A stretch of DNA of 64,000 nt from assembly GCF_011057975.1 (NCBI RefSeq), contig NZ_CP049109.1, positions 2,387,001-2,451,000 on the forward strand, read 5' to 3'. This document shows positions 7,674 through 15,055 of this stretch, in pieces. The position numbers and the translations under genes were made by a program. The DNA comes from Sphingosinithalassobacter tenebrarum. GTDB taxonomy: Bacteria > Pseudomonadota > Alphaproteobacteria > Sphingomonadales > Sphingomonadaceae. Within the stretch, counting starts at the first letter, position 1, and every line of letters starts with the position of its first letter. The notes beneath the pieces were generated by a model. It was not told the origin of the DNA and did no database searches. It was given only the letters and a program-made list of their open reading frames with translations.

Positions 7674-8618
7674 ATGTGGTTTTTCATTGCGAATGAAAGC
7701 GTCACGGCGGCTGCATCCGGTCCGTCGACGGCTTCGGTGCAGGGCTGGATCGCGCTGGTGCTCGCCGTCCTCGGCCTTGCCGTCGGCGCCGGCCTGGTGC
7801 GTGCACTGATCACCTTTCGCGATCGCTTCCCCGAATCGCCAAAGCCCGCCGAAAAGGATTTCACGCGGATGCTGTGCGACCAGGTCTGGAAACACACCGA
7901 TACGGTCGGCACCCTCTTCACACAGCGTTCGCGCGTGCCGCCGGGCGATGTCGCCGCATTGCGCGTGCTGGTGCGCATGCTGCGCGAGGATCTCGCCGGC
8001 CCCGCGAGCTTCGTCGATCAGATGCGGGCACAACCGCCACGCGACTGGCCCAAATACGGGCTGTTCGGCGCCTTCACCACATGGAGCGGGCAGATCAAAT
8101 CGCTCGAATCGCAGCTTGCCGACCTGCAGAAGGCAATCAGCTATCCGCTCGTGAAGGAAAAGGACGATGCCTATCACGACAAGATGCTGATCCATCATTT
8201 CGGCAACGAGCAGATGGTTTTCGCGCGCGCCGCTGATCGGCTTCGCAGCCACGCCTTCGATTTGTGCGCGGCAGCGCGCAAGGTGCTCGGTGAGGACAAG
8301 AAAAAGGGCAAGCATGACGACGAGGATGGCGAGGAGCACGCCACCTGCCCGTGCTGCCGACGGCGCGACGAACATGTCACGGTCCGTTCGGGCGGCGATC
8401 TGCATTTTCCGCCGCCGCCGGAGAAACCTGCGGAAAAACCGAAGGCCGAAGAGGCCAAGCCGCAATTTGTCTGCGTCTGTGCCGTTCCGCAGCCGTGCCG
8501 CGGCTGCTCGAACGGATGTTCTTGCACCTGCGGATGCAGTGGCGGCGCCAGTGTCGCCGGCGGACGCCAGATTCTGCTCTGCTCCCCTGCCCCGGCTGCG
8601 GCAAAGGCGGAAAAATAG
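7674..8618 (+). CDS. Membrane-anchored hypothetical protein with cysteine-rich C-terminal tail
   Basis: 314 residues from ATG 7674 (GGGGGGA ten bases upstream; the frame also extends to a TTG at 7656). Residues about 22-45 form one transmembrane helix (VQGWIALVLAVLGLAVGAGLV). A helical region follows (about 60-200) with a coiled-coil-like stretch (SGQIKSLESQLADLQKAI). Then come a charged linker (EDKKKGKHDDEDGEE), a CPCC pair, a Pro/Glu/Lys linker and a tail FVCVCAVPQPCRGCSNGC followed by SCTCGCSGG, with about nine cysteines in 30 residues. The tail looks built to bind metal or form a disulfide knot; which depends on the side of the membrane, and I cannot settle that. No family is recognised. 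The opposite-strand frame is a shadow. Confidence 0.75.
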   Translation: MWFFIANESVTAAASGPSTASVQGWIALVLAVLGLAVGAGLVRALITFRDRFPESPKPAEKDFTRMLCDQVWKHTDTVGTLFTQRSRVPPGDVAALRVLVRMLREDLAGPASFVDQMRAQPPRDWPKYGLFGAFTTWSGQIKSLESQLADLQKAISYPLVKEKDDAYHDKMLIHHFGNEQMVFARAADRLRSHAFDLCAAARKVLGEDKKKGKHDDEDGEEHATCPCCRRRDEHVTVRSGGDLHFPPPPEKPAEKPKAEEAKPQFVCVCAVPQPCRGCSNGCSCTCGCSGGASVAGGRQILLCSPAPAAAKAEK

Positions 8619-8746
8619 GTTCGGTACCGCCTTGCGACTGCCGTCCCGCACCGAACGCACGACCAACGGAGTTCCCCGGAATTGAAGCATTAACCTGCCC
8701 GGTGCTAGCGATATCGCGGGGATTTTCAGCGGGGCCGGGTAACAAG

Positions 8747-8971
8747 ATGACGGAATTTCTGGTTTTCATATATGCGCTCGCATCGGGCTTCGTGCTGATG
8801 ACGCTTCGCCGTAATCAGCGGCTCGAACGTCCGAGTCCGCAGATGATGACAATGGCCGGCTGGGGGCTGTTCTCGCTTTCCTCGACGCTGGCGGTGCTGC
8901 TTGCCGGGCTGGCGGTAGCGGCGATGCTCGGCATGCCCTTGCCGATTGCGGACGGCGTGCCGCTGCAATAA
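8747..8971 (+). CDS. Small two-helix membrane protein
   Basis: 74 residues from ATG 8747. Two hydrophobic helices are evident: FLVFIYALASGFVLMTL (about 4-20) and LFSLSSTLAVLLAGLAVAAML (about 41-61), with a short basic loop RRNQRLERPSPQMMTMAGWG between them. The frame continues upstream of the ATG over the end of the cysteine-rich protein gene, but that extension is non-coding in character. It is followed nine bases later by the gamma-carbonic-anhydrase gene, so they may share a transcript. Function unknown; nothing beyond membrane insertion can be inferred. Confidence 0.6.
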   Translation: MTEFLVFIYALASGFVLMTLRRNQRLERPSPQMMTMAGWGLFSLSSTLAVLLAGLAVAAMLGMPLPIADGVPLQ

Positions 8972-8980
8972 ACAGGCGCC

Positions 8981-9505
8981 ATGCCGCACTATTCGATTTT
9001 CGGGAAAAGCCCTGTCGTTGCCGACGGCGCCTGGGTTGCGCCGAGCGCGGACCTGATCGGCGACGTGCAACTGGCGTCCGGCGCCAGCGTCTGGTTCGGT
9101 GCCGTCATCCGCGCCGACAATACTGCGATCACGGTCGGTGCGCGCAGCAACATCCAGGACGGGGCGATGCTGCACAGCGATCCCGGCTCGCCCTGCACCG
9201 TGGGCGAGGATTGTACAGTCGGCCATCATGCGATCCTGCACGGCTGCACCATCGGCGATCGCACGCTGGTCGGCATGGGCGCGACCATCCTCAACGGCGC
9301 GGTGATCGGCGAGGATTGCCTGGTCGGTGCCGGCGCGCTGGTTACCGAAGGCAAGACCTTCCCGCCCGGCCATCTGATCCTGGGCAGTCCGGCAAAGGCG
9401 GTCCGCCCGCTCGATGACGCTGCGAAGGCGGCGCTGAAGGCGTCGGCCGCGCTGTACGCGCACAAGCAGGCGGAGTACGCTGCGGAGCTGCAACGCATCG
9501 ACTGA
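8981..9505 (+). CDS. Gamma-carbonic anhydrase family protein (left-handed beta-helix)
   Basis: 174 residues of hexapeptide repeats forming a left-handed beta-helix (the I/V-G-D-x-x-V pattern runs through residues 15-140), with a short C-terminal helix. Three histidines fit the trimer-interface metal site: His65 (AMLHSDP) and His82/His87 (VGHHAILHG), with the five-residue spacing seen in the archaeal enzyme Cam. This is the YrdA/PaaY/CaiE-like group. Many members bind zinc and some have carbonic anhydrase or thioesterase-like roles, but activity is often not shown. The window also encodes a beta-type carbonic anhydrase at 27883, so this one may act elsewhere. The next gene follows after nine bases. 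Confidence 0.9.
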   Translation: MPHYSIFGKSPVVADGAWVAPSADLIGDVQLASGASVWFGAVIRADNTAITVGARSNIQDGAMLHSDPGSPCTVGEDCTVGHHAILHGCTIGDRTLVGMGATILNGAVIGEDCLVGAGALVTEGKTFPPGHLILGSPAKAVRPLDDAAKAALKASAALYAHKQAEYAAELQRID

Positions 9506-9514
9506 GGCTGCGAT

Positions 9515-9934
9515 ATGGGCTGGTTCGACTGGTTCCGCCGAAGACCCCCTTCCGACACCTTGGCCGATCCGGCCGCGAAGCCTCCGGTCAAACCGCCGCC
9601 GCTGCAACCTGAAAGCCAATGGCAAGTGGGATGTGAAGCCGACCTGCTCTGGATGCGCCATCCCAAGGGCGATCGCCATCAGGTTCAGCTCTCGCAACTT
9701 CACGGCATCGCCATCGAAACCAATGACAGCGGCCCTTGGGGGCAGGATTTCTGGTGGCTGATCTACGGTCCCGACGAAGACCTCGCTTTCGCTTTTCCTG
9801 AAGGTGCCACCGGGGAGACGGAAGTCATCGAACGCCTCCGCGCCCTTCCCGGCTTCCGCGACGATGCTTTCGGCGACGCAATCCGCTCCACGGATATCGA
9901 CACCTTCGTCGTCTGGCAGCGCCCGCTGGGCTGA
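9515..9934 (+). CDS. Conserved hypothetical protein
   Basis: 139 residues, beginning with MGWFDWFRRRPP and a proline-rich linker, then a compact domain with many tryptophans (QWQVGCEADLLWMRHPKGD, GPWGQDFWWLIYGPDEDLAFAFPEGA). No signal peptide is evident, although the amphipathic, basic N-terminus could associate with membrane. It lies nine bases after the gamma-carbonic-anhydrase gene and 45 before the nitronate monooxygenase, so it is probably in the same transcript. The pattern of a short proline-rich lead and a Trp-rich alpha/beta domain does not match a family I can name. Confidence 0.65.
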   Translation: MGWFDWFRRRPPSDTLADPAAKPPVKPPPLQPESQWQVGCEADLLWMRHPKGDRHQVQLSQLHGIAIETNDSGPWGQDFWWLIYGPDEDLAFAFPEGATGETEVIERLRALPGFRDDAFGDAIRSTDIDTFVVWQRPLG

Positions 9935-9979
9935 CGCAGCGGCTGGACAGGCAAACCCGTTGCGCTATGAAACGTACCC

Positions 9980-10924
9980 ATGTCGCTGCCACCGCTTTTC
10001 GATCGCCTGCGCCTGCCTGTCATAGGCTCGCCGATGTTCATCATTTCCGGCCCGGAACTGGTCATCGCCCAGTGCAAGGCGGGGATCGTCGGATCCTTCC
10101 CCGCGCTCAATGCCCGCCCCGAATCGATGGTGGACGAATGGCTGCACCAGATCACCGAAGAGCTGGCCGCCTGGGATCGCGAGCATCCCGATACGCCCTC
10201 AGCCCCATTCGCCGTGAACCAGATCGTCCATCGCTCCAATCCGCGGCTCGAAAGGGATGTCGAAACCTGCGCCAAGTGGAAGGTGCCGATAGTCATCACG
10301 TCGCTCGGCGCGCGTCCCGAACTGAACGACGCCGTACATGGCTGGGGCGGGATCACCCTGCATGACGTGATCGACGACAGATTCGCGCACAAGGCCGTGG
10401 AGAAAGGCGCCGACGGGCTGATCCTGGTCGCCACCGGCGCGGGCGGCCATGCCGGGCGCCTCAGCCCCTTCGCGCTGGTTTCCGAAGTGCGCCAGTGGTT
10501 CGACGGGCCGGTCGCGCTGTCGGGATCGATCGCCACCGGCGGCGGCATCCTTGCTGCGCAGGCGATGGGCGCGGATCTCGCCTATATCGGATCGCCCTTC
10601 ATCGCGACCGAGGAAGCCAATGCCGTCGACGCCTATAAGCAGGGGATTGTCGAAGGACGCGCCGACGACATCGTCTATTCGAACCTGTTTACCGGCGTGC
10701 ACGGCAATTATCTGCGCGCCTCGATCGTCAATTCGGGGCTCGACCCGGACGATCTGCCCGAAAGCGACCCCAGCAAAATGGATTTCGGCGGCGCCAAGGC
10801 GTGGCGCGACATCTGGGGGTCGGGACAGGGAATCGGCTCGGTCGACGCGGTGGTACCGGCGGGCCAGCGCGTCGCGAAGCTGAAGCAGGAGTATCGCGAG
10901 GCGCGATCGCGCCTGTTCGGCTGA
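9980..10924 (+). CDS. Nitronate monooxygenase family protein (2-nitropropane dioxygenase type)
   Basis: 314 residues forming an FMN-binding TIM barrel. Visible signatures are PMFIISGPELVIAQCKAGIVGSFP at 18-41 (N-terminal FMN/substrate loop), GADGLILVATGAGGHAGRLSPF with the catalytic-type histidine in GGHAG, and LSGSIATGGGILAAQAMGADLAYIGSPF for the phosphate-binding loop. These enzymes oxidise alkyl nitronates such as propionate-3-nitronate, a toxic plant and fungal metabolite, using oxygen and FMN. Some members of this branch are annotated only as NAD(P)H-dependent flavin oxidoreductases, so the true substrate is unproven. It is followed by a convergent gene only seven bases away. Confidence 0.88.
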   Translation: MSLPPLFDRLRLPVIGSPMFIISGPELVIAQCKAGIVGSFPALNARPESMVDEWLHQITEELAAWDREHPDTPSAPFAVNQIVHRSNPRLERDVETCAKWKVPIVITSLGARPELNDAVHGWGGITLHDVIDDRFAHKAVEKGADGLILVATGAGGHAGRLSPFALVSEVRQWFDGPVALSGSIATGGGILAAQAMGADLAYIGSPFIATEEANAVDAYKQGIVEGRADDIVYSNLFTGVHGNYLRASIVNSGLDPDDLPESDPSKMDFGGAKAWRDIWGSGQGIGSVDAVVPAGQRVAKLKQEYREARSRLFG

Positions 10925-10931
10925 CGCGCGA

Positions 10932-11405
10932 TCAGAAGGCCGCGGCGAGCCGGTCCATCATCGATCGCGCCGGGCTTTCGGGCGCCGGCTCTTCCAGCGC
11001 TCCGTCCAGCCGCGCGACGCGGCGATACAGGTCGATGCTTGCTTCGACGATGCCGCGCGCCTGCCCCGGCAGCGCGATCAGCGCCTGCGCGTCGGTATCG
11101 GGCGCCGTGCCCAGGCGGCGCGACGGCAACATCGCCTCGCGCGCGGCAAGTTCGCCGGCATCCACTGCCCGTTGCGTCAGCAGCCACGCGATGACGTGCA
11201 TCAGGCGAGTCGTCACTTTGAGCGATTCGCAGGAAAAGGCGACGCGGCTCAGCGCATCCAGCGTGTCGCGCTCCTCGCGCCCGGCCTGATCGAAATATGC
11301 GCGTGCCTCGTCAGCCAGCAGCATCGCCTCGACATAAAGCGAGTCGAGCAGCTTGCGATGAATACGCGTTGCCCCCGGTTCCATCATGGACACAGTTGGT
11401 GCCAT
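10932..11405 (-). CDS. rcdA: RcdA-like protease adaptor (DUF1465 family)
   Basis: 157 residues, all-helical, matching DUF1465. The family includes Caulobacter RcdA, an adaptor that, with CpdR, helps ClpXP degrade the cell-cycle regulator CtrA and other substrates. Matching segments are LLDSLYVEAMLLADEARAYFD (20-40) and the helix SCESLKVTTRLMHVIAWLLTQRAVDAGE (58-85), the most conserved part of the family. No membrane segment is present. The role in sphingomonads is inferred from homology, and the disordered C-terminus through which RcdA recruits some cargo may differ. It is near the DUF465 gene on the same strand, with a 70-base gap. Confidence 0.75.
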   Translation of the reverse strand: MAPTVSMMEPGATRIHRKLLDSLYVEAMLLADEARAYFDQAGREERDTLDALSRVAFSCESLKVTTRLMHVIAWLLTQRAVDAGELAAREAMLPSRRLGTAPDTDAQALIALPGQARGIVEASIDLYRRVARLDGALEEPAPESPARSMMDRLAAAF

Positions 11406-11476
11406 AGCGCGGATGGTAACGGAAAGGTTAAAATACGCCCCGCCGCGTCCCGATCCGGGAGCCGCCAGGCCCGCGC

Positions 11477-11674
11477 TCAGGCGATGATGTCGGGAATCAG
11501 CAGATCTTCCAGCCGGGCAATCTCATCCCGCAACAGCAATTTGCGCTTCTTGAGTCGAGCAACCTGCAACTGGTCCGCCGAGCTCGTGCCGCCGAGTGCG
11601 GCGATCGCCGCGTCGAGATCGCGATGCTCGACGCGCAGCGCTTCCAGTTCTCGGCGAATCTCGCTTTCGTCCAT
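11477..11674 (-). CDS. DUF465 (YdcH-like) small coiled-coil protein
   Basis: 65 residues forming a helical hairpin. Segment one is ESEIRRELEALRVEHRDLDAAIAAL and segment two SADQLQVARLKKRKLLLRDEIARLEDLL, the latter holding the family signature L-K-K-R-K-L-x-L-R-D-E-I. DUF465/YdcH proteins are widespread in proteobacteria and their function is unknown. It lies upstream of rcdA in the same direction. A second, shorter DUF465-like gene sits 150 bases away on the other strand, so the pair shares a divergent promoter region. The gene is complete. Confidence 0.85.
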   Translation of the reverse strand: MDESEIRRELEALRVEHRDLDAAIAALGGTSSADQLQVARLKKRKLLLRDEIARLEDLLIPDIIA

Positions 11675-11824
11675 CGGCCAAGCCTTGCCTCAAGCCCCGG
11701 GACTTCACAACGGATCATCGCGTCAAAGGCCGGAATCATCGATTGCGGAGAATACGGAGGGCGACAGGGGCAGGAAAAAGTGATCTACTAAATTCCCCCA
11801 AACCGCAGAAGGAGGAATGCGTTC

Positions 11825-11977
11825 ATGCATACAGCGCATCTTGAGGCACTCGAAGCCAAGCACCATCTGCTCGACCAGCGAATCGCCGAGGAAACGCATC
11901 GGCCCCTGCCCGATCAATCCGTGATCAGCGAATTGAAGCGCCAGAAGTTGCGCGTCAAGGAAGAGATGCGCCGCTAG
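11825..11977 (+). CDS. Second, minimal DUF465-like micro-protein
   Basis: 50 residues from ATG 11825, with a very strong Shine-Dalgarno (AAGGAGGA, about nine bases upstream). The C-terminal helix SVISELKRQKLRVKEEMRR carries the DUF465 signature (L-K-R-x-K-L-x-x-K-E-E). The N-terminal helix is HLEALEAKHHLLDQRIAEE. It is shorter than the usual 60-75 residues but has both helices of the hairpin. It lies divergently to the other DUF465 gene, with 150 bases between. The consensus binding site and family match make it a real gene despite its size. Confidence 0.8.
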   Translation: MHTAHLEALEAKHHLLDQRIAEETHRPLPDQSVISELKRQKLRVKEEMRR

Positions 11978-12010
11978 CGGCGGTTATCCACAGAAAATCC
12001 GGGAATTTGG

Positions 12011-12033
12011 CGGCGGAGCAACTTGCTCCGCCG
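12011..12033. terminator. Hairpin between convergent genes
   Basis: Perfect ten-base-pair stem (CGGCGGAGCA / TGCTCCGCCG) with a three-base loop, placed between the DUF465 micro-gene (plus) and the PilZ gene (minus), which converge. There is no T-run, so intrinsic termination is possible but unproven. Confidence 0.45.
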
Positions 12034-12158
12034 ATCCGGCTGCCCGGATGGCGCCGGAATGGACCGGGATACCGGACGGCTCGCTTTCGCCGGACATGCG
12101 CGAACAGTGGCGTGCAGCCCTGCGTTCCGACACCTGCCCGACTTTTGCCGCGCGACGA

Positions 12159-12542
12159 TCAGCCGCGACGCGGCAGGATCGGCTTCACATATGTCGGAGT
12201 CGTCGTTCCCTTGCCCACCGGCTTGCGCGCCAGCTTCGGATCGATCTCGCGATCAAAGGCGATACCGATACGCCCCTCGGCGCTCCAGGCGACCTGGCCG
12301 CGAACCCAGCCGACACCCCGCACATCGACTTCGACCGGAGTTTGGCGAGCCACCGGCTCGGCATATTCGGCCATCAGTCCGCCGGACGAAAGATTGCGCA
12401 CGCGCACCGGGACCGTTTCGGTCCCGCCCGCAAAGCGCAGCTGAGCACCCAGCAACAGGCTGTCCCGCGAACCGGACCGCTGGCTGGCCGCATCATCCGC
12501 CGCGGCGGCCGCGGCGAAGGGATCATTGTAATACTGCTCCAT
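12159..12542 (-). CDS. PilZ-domain protein (probable c-di-GMP receptor)
   Basis: 127 residues from ATG 12542; the frame extends further upstream, but the added residues look non-coding and GAGAAG lies just before this ATG. The PilZ signature has two parts, and both are visible: R-x-x-x-R at Arg22-Arg26 (QRSGSRD) and (D/N)-x-S-x-x-G at Asn50-Gly55 (NLSSGG), followed by the beta-strand VEVDVRGVGWVRGQVAWSAEGRIGIAF. With both motifs intact it should bind cyclic di-GMP. The alanine-rich lead (about residues 9-19) is likely disordered. As a single-domain PilZ protein it probably acts through a partner in motility, adhesion or polysaccharide secretion. Confidence 0.88.
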   Translation of the reverse strand: MEQYYNDPFAAAAAADDAASQRSGSRDSLLLGAQLRFAGGTETVPVRVRNLSSGGLMAEYAEPVARQTPVEVDVRGVGWVRGQVAWSAEGRIGIAFDREIDPKLARKPVGKGTTTPTYVKPILPRRG

Positions 12543-12867
12543 CCGATCTTCTCGAATACGAATGCACGAAGTCGGATTAGAGCAGCAACTGTTATCGAAA
12601 GGGTTAATTTCCGTTTCGATTCCGCCGCGGAAATCGGTCGTACAACGGCGTTTCGCAAGCAAGCGTTTCGAAATCGGAGCCGACCCGGAACCGCGCGAAA
12701 TCAAATCGCTCGGCAGGACATCCCCCCTGCCCCCGGCCCCGCCATTCGGCCGGGACGGGAAACCACTGCCGACAGGCTGACAAAGTGCTTCGTGCGACGA
12801 CGAAAGAACGGCAAAGCCGCACCAACCGCGACGGTCGGTGCACGCTTTTGGAACACCGCGTCGCGGA
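12543..12867. other. Intergenic stretch between dksA and the PilZ gene
   Basis: No convincing gene on either strand. It must contain the end of the dksA transcript and the PilZ promoter (both genes run leftward). A GC-rich run near 12720-12780 is the only notable composition. I see no clear hairpin with a T-run. Confidence 0.5.
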
Positions 12868-13335
12868 TCAGTCCTCGCGCGACACTTTCTCGTTACGCTC
12901 GTGCCGCTCCTGCGCTTCGACGGTCATCGTCGCGATGGGGCGCGCCTCGAGCCGGGCGAGCGAAATCGGCTCGCCGGTGACTTCGCAATAGCCATATTCG
13001 CCATCTTCGATGCGGCGCAGCGCCGCATCGATCTTGGAGATCAGCTTGCGCTGGCGATCACGGGTCCGCAATTCGATCGACCAGTCGGTCTCGCTCGACG
13101 CGCGATCGGTCAGATCGGCTTCGCGAAGCGTATCGGTCTGCAGTTGCGAAAGCGTGTCGGCCGATTCCCGATAGATCGAATCCTTCCAGCCATTCAGCTT
13201 GTTACGGAAATATTCGAGCTGTCGCGGATTCATGAACGGCTCGTCGTCCGAGGGACGATAGCCGTCGTCGCCGTCATTCGCCGCGGAAGGCGGACCTTTC
13301 TCCGGGTCTTCGCGCGGATCGATTACCGTTGCCAT
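12868..13335 (-). CDS. dksA: RNA polymerase-binding transcription factor DksA
   Basis: 155 residues. The start is ATG 13335, with GGAG eight bases upstream; an ATG two codons earlier is too close to the binding site. The coiled-coil region (FRNKLNGWKDSIYRESADTL, then ASSETDWSIELRTRDRQRKLISKI) is followed by the globular end DGEYGYCEVTGEPISLARLEARP. The coiled-coil tip Asp-x-x-Asp-x-Ala that acts in the polymerase secondary channel corresponds to ADLTDRAS. DksA works with ppGpp to control rRNA and amino-acid promoters. Of the four zinc cysteines of E. coli DksA only the first remains (YCEVTGEP, then TMTVEAQE), a known alphaproteobacterial variant, so loss of zinc here is not a defect. Confidence 0.93.
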   Translation of the reverse strand: MATVIDPREDPEKGPPSAANDGDDGYRPSDDEPFMNPRQLEYFRNKLNGWKDSIYRESADTLSQLQTDTLREADLTDRASSETDWSIELRTRDRQRKLISKIDAALRRIEDGEYGYCEVTGEPISLARLEARPIATMTVEAQERHERNEKVSRED

Positions 13336-13754
13336 CCCCATAACTCCACACCGGTTTCCCAGTGGCTCTACCGACCGGGAGACCGCTCATTGCCCAGGGG
13401 CGCCTATACGGATGCCGGCCGGTCGAAACAAGCTGGCTTTTCAACGAATCGCCCCGCAATCCCCGGTAAATCAGGGGAAATTAGCGCAGCCTGAACATGA
13501 GGCGGGAATCAATCCGACGGAAATTAACCAATATGTTTAATATTCCGCAATAAAGACTGGAGCGCTTCGTGCCGAAACGGAACGTTAACCAAATCAAAAT
13601 GCGCCCGTACGGCGAGAAATCGCGAACAGCGCCGCAAAGCGTGGTTAACGAACTTGCGCTTAATTATTTGTTGCGGCTTTCTGATCCATGACCAGTCAGC
13701 TTCACGTCGCGCTAACCGTGTGATCCTGAGGCAGTAACGGGGAAGTGGATTACC
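13336..13754. other. AT-rich divergent promoter region
   Basis: Between dksA (minus) and the repeat protein gene (plus). It is clearly AT-richer than its surroundings from about 13500 to 13690, with several TTAACC/GGTTAA elements (near 13524, 13585 and 13643). These resemble CtrA half-sites, but none is paired at the seven-base spacing of a full CtrA box. No reading frame is supportable. Confidence 0.45.
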
Positions 13755-14975
13755 ATGTCGGTTCGGATGGCCTTGGCAAAACTATGCGCTTGCGCTTGCG
13801 GCGGCGCCGTTCTGGGCGGCGGTGCAGTGCATGTCGCCGAGCGCGTCCAGGACGATCAGATCGCATCGGTTCAGGCCGAAGCGCAGTCGCAGGGCAAACT
13901 CACCCGGCGAACGACTCGCCGTGAAGTCACACGCCCGGCGCGTCGCGAAACGGTGCGCACGGAAACCCGCACGGTACAACAAAGCTGCCCCCAGCCGCAG
14001 GTCGTCACCGTGACGACGCAGGGCACGCCGGTTCCCCTGCCTCCGGCGAGCTATGCCGGCGGCTTCGGGTCGAGCGGCGAAATTCCCATCGTTTCCGGTG
14101 GATCGGCCAGCAGCGCTGCTTCGTCGGTTGTCGGCGGTGGCGGCGGCGGCGGATTTTCCGGCGGCTTCTTTGCCGGCGGCTTTTTCGGCGGCGGCGGTGG
14201 TGGTGGCGGCGGAATCGTCATTTCGTCGACTTCGAGCAGCAGCGGATCGACCAGTTCGGGCGACAATACCAGCTCCGGCAGCACATCGAGCGGGATCGAT
14301 ATCGACATCGACATCGACAACAGCTCGGGCGGCTCCGGCGGCTCGTCGACTTCAACGTCGACCGGCGGCTCCTCCACCTCGAGCGGCAGCGTCAGCAGCA
14401 CCTCCTCGACCGGGGGGTCCTCCTCCTCGACATCGAGCGGCAGCGTCAGCAGCACCTCCTCGACCGGCGGTTCGTCAACCTCGACGGGCGGGTCCTCCAC
14501 CTCGACATCGTCGGGCGGCAGCTCGGGCGACGTGTCTTCGTCGACCTCTTCGGGTGGCAGCAGCGGCGATGTTTCGTCGTCCACCTCGTCCTCGACATCG
14601 AGCGGGGTCTCCTCGTCTTCCTCGACCTCGAGCGGCGTTTCGAGCTCTTCCTCGACCTCCAGTTCCTCGAACGGATCGAGCAGTTCGACGTCGAGTTCCT
14701 CGAACGGATCAAGCAGCTCGACGTCCAGCTCCTCCAACGGGTCGAGCGGCTGGCACGGATCGAGCGGGTGGCATGGTTCCAGCGGCTGGCACGGGTCGAG
14801 CGGCTGGCATGGATCGAGCGGTCATCACGGATCGAGCCACGGAGGCGGCAGCAACGGCGGCGGTGGCCCGGCCCCCGTCCCGGCTCCCCCGATGGTCCTG
14901 CTATTCGGCGGCGCCGCGGCCGCTCTGGTCGCCCGCAAACGCTTTGCCAAACGCAAGGAAGCAACGGGCGAATAA
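13755..14975 (+). CDS. Ser/Gly-repeat surface protein with PEP-CTERM-like sorting tail
   Basis: 406 residues. The N-terminus MSVRMALAKLCACACGGAVLGGGAVHVAE is signal/anchor-like and is followed by an Arg/Thr-rich linker (40-75). Then come glycine runs (about 125-155), an Ile-Asp repeat (IDIDIDID), a long Ser/Thr/Gly region (about 155-325), 11-residue TSSSSNGSSSS-type units, and four GSSGWH units plus one GSSGHH. It ends with VPAPPMVLLFGGAAAALVARKR and a basic tail. The last part has the layout of a PEP-CTERM sorting signal (Pro motif, one membrane helix, Arg/Lys cluster), although the PEP is replaced by PAP. If so, an exosortase encoded elsewhere would process it. Ser/Thr density suggests heavy glycosylation. 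Function unknown. Confidence 0.75.
   Translation: MSVRMALAKLCACACGGAVLGGGAVHVAERVQDDQIASVQAEAQSQGKLTRRTTRREVTRPARRETVRTETRTVQQSCPQPQVVTVTTQGTPVPLPPASYAGGFGSSGEIPIVSGGSASSAASSVVGGGGGGGFSGGFFAGGFFGGGGGGGGGIVISSTSSSSGSTSSGDNTSSGSTSSGIDIDIDIDNSSGGSGGSSTSTSTGGSSTSSGSVSSTSSTGGSSSSTSSGSVSSTSSTGGSSTSTGGSSTSTSSGGSSGDVSSSTSSGGSSGDVSSSTSSSTSSGVSSSSSTSSGVSSSSSTSSSSNGSSSSTSSSSNGSSSSTSSSSNGSSGWHGSSGWHGSSGWHGSSGWHGSSGHHGSSHGGGSNGGGGPAPVPAPPMVLLFGGAAAALVARKRFAKRKEATGE
14655..14828 (+). repeat. Tandem coding repeats: 33-base (TSSSSNGSSSS) then 18-base (GSSGWH) units
   Basis: Three 33-base units run from 14655 to about 14753, and the last one grades into 18-base units at 14739-14828 (four GSSGWH, one GSSGHH). 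Third positions vary (tgg cac / tgg cat; agc ggc / agc ggg) while the protein is kept, which suggests selection on the repeat. Slippage at these arrays could change the length between strains. Confidence 0.85.
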
Positions 14976-14994
14976 GCCGCACCCGCAGACACCA

Positions 14995-15042
14995 GACAAA
15001 AAGCGCCGCCCCGCCACGATCGGCAGGGCGGCGTTTTCTTTT
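14995..15042. terminator. Bidirectional Rho-independent terminator
   Basis: Stem CGCCGCCC (15004-15011) pairs with GGGCGGCG (15026-15033). An A-run lies before it and TTTTCTTTT after it. It sits between the convergent repeat-protein and host-attachment-protein genes, so it can stop transcription from both sides. Confidence 0.9.
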
Positions 15043-15055
15043 GCCGAACCAATGA

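Noticed and set aside
7584-8690. 368-codon minus-strand frame
   Set aside because: Composition typical of antisense in high-GC DNA; the plus-strand gene has a membrane helix, a coiled coil and a binding site.
8726-9703. 325-codon minus-strand frame over the gamma-carbonic anhydrase gene
   Set aside because: Shadow; the plus strand has hexapeptide repeats and all metal histidines.
11984-11992. TTATCCACA, a perfect DnaA-box sequence
   Set aside because: It is a single copy with no AT-rich unwinding region or dnaA, hemE or parAB genes nearby, so an origin is not supported.
12048-12980. 310-codon plus-strand frame over the PilZ and dksA genes
   Set aside because: It spans two well-supported minus-strand genes and has no recognisable domain.
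13500-13690. CtrA-like TTAACC elements upstream of the repeat-protein gene
   Set aside because: No pair has the TTAA-N7-TTAA spacing; half-sites are common in AT-rich promoter DNA.
14051-14737. 228-codon minus-strand frame with repeats rich in Glu, Val and Pro
   Set aside because: Mirror of the Ser/Gly repeat array (the repeat units create an open antisense frame); it has no binding site and no domain.
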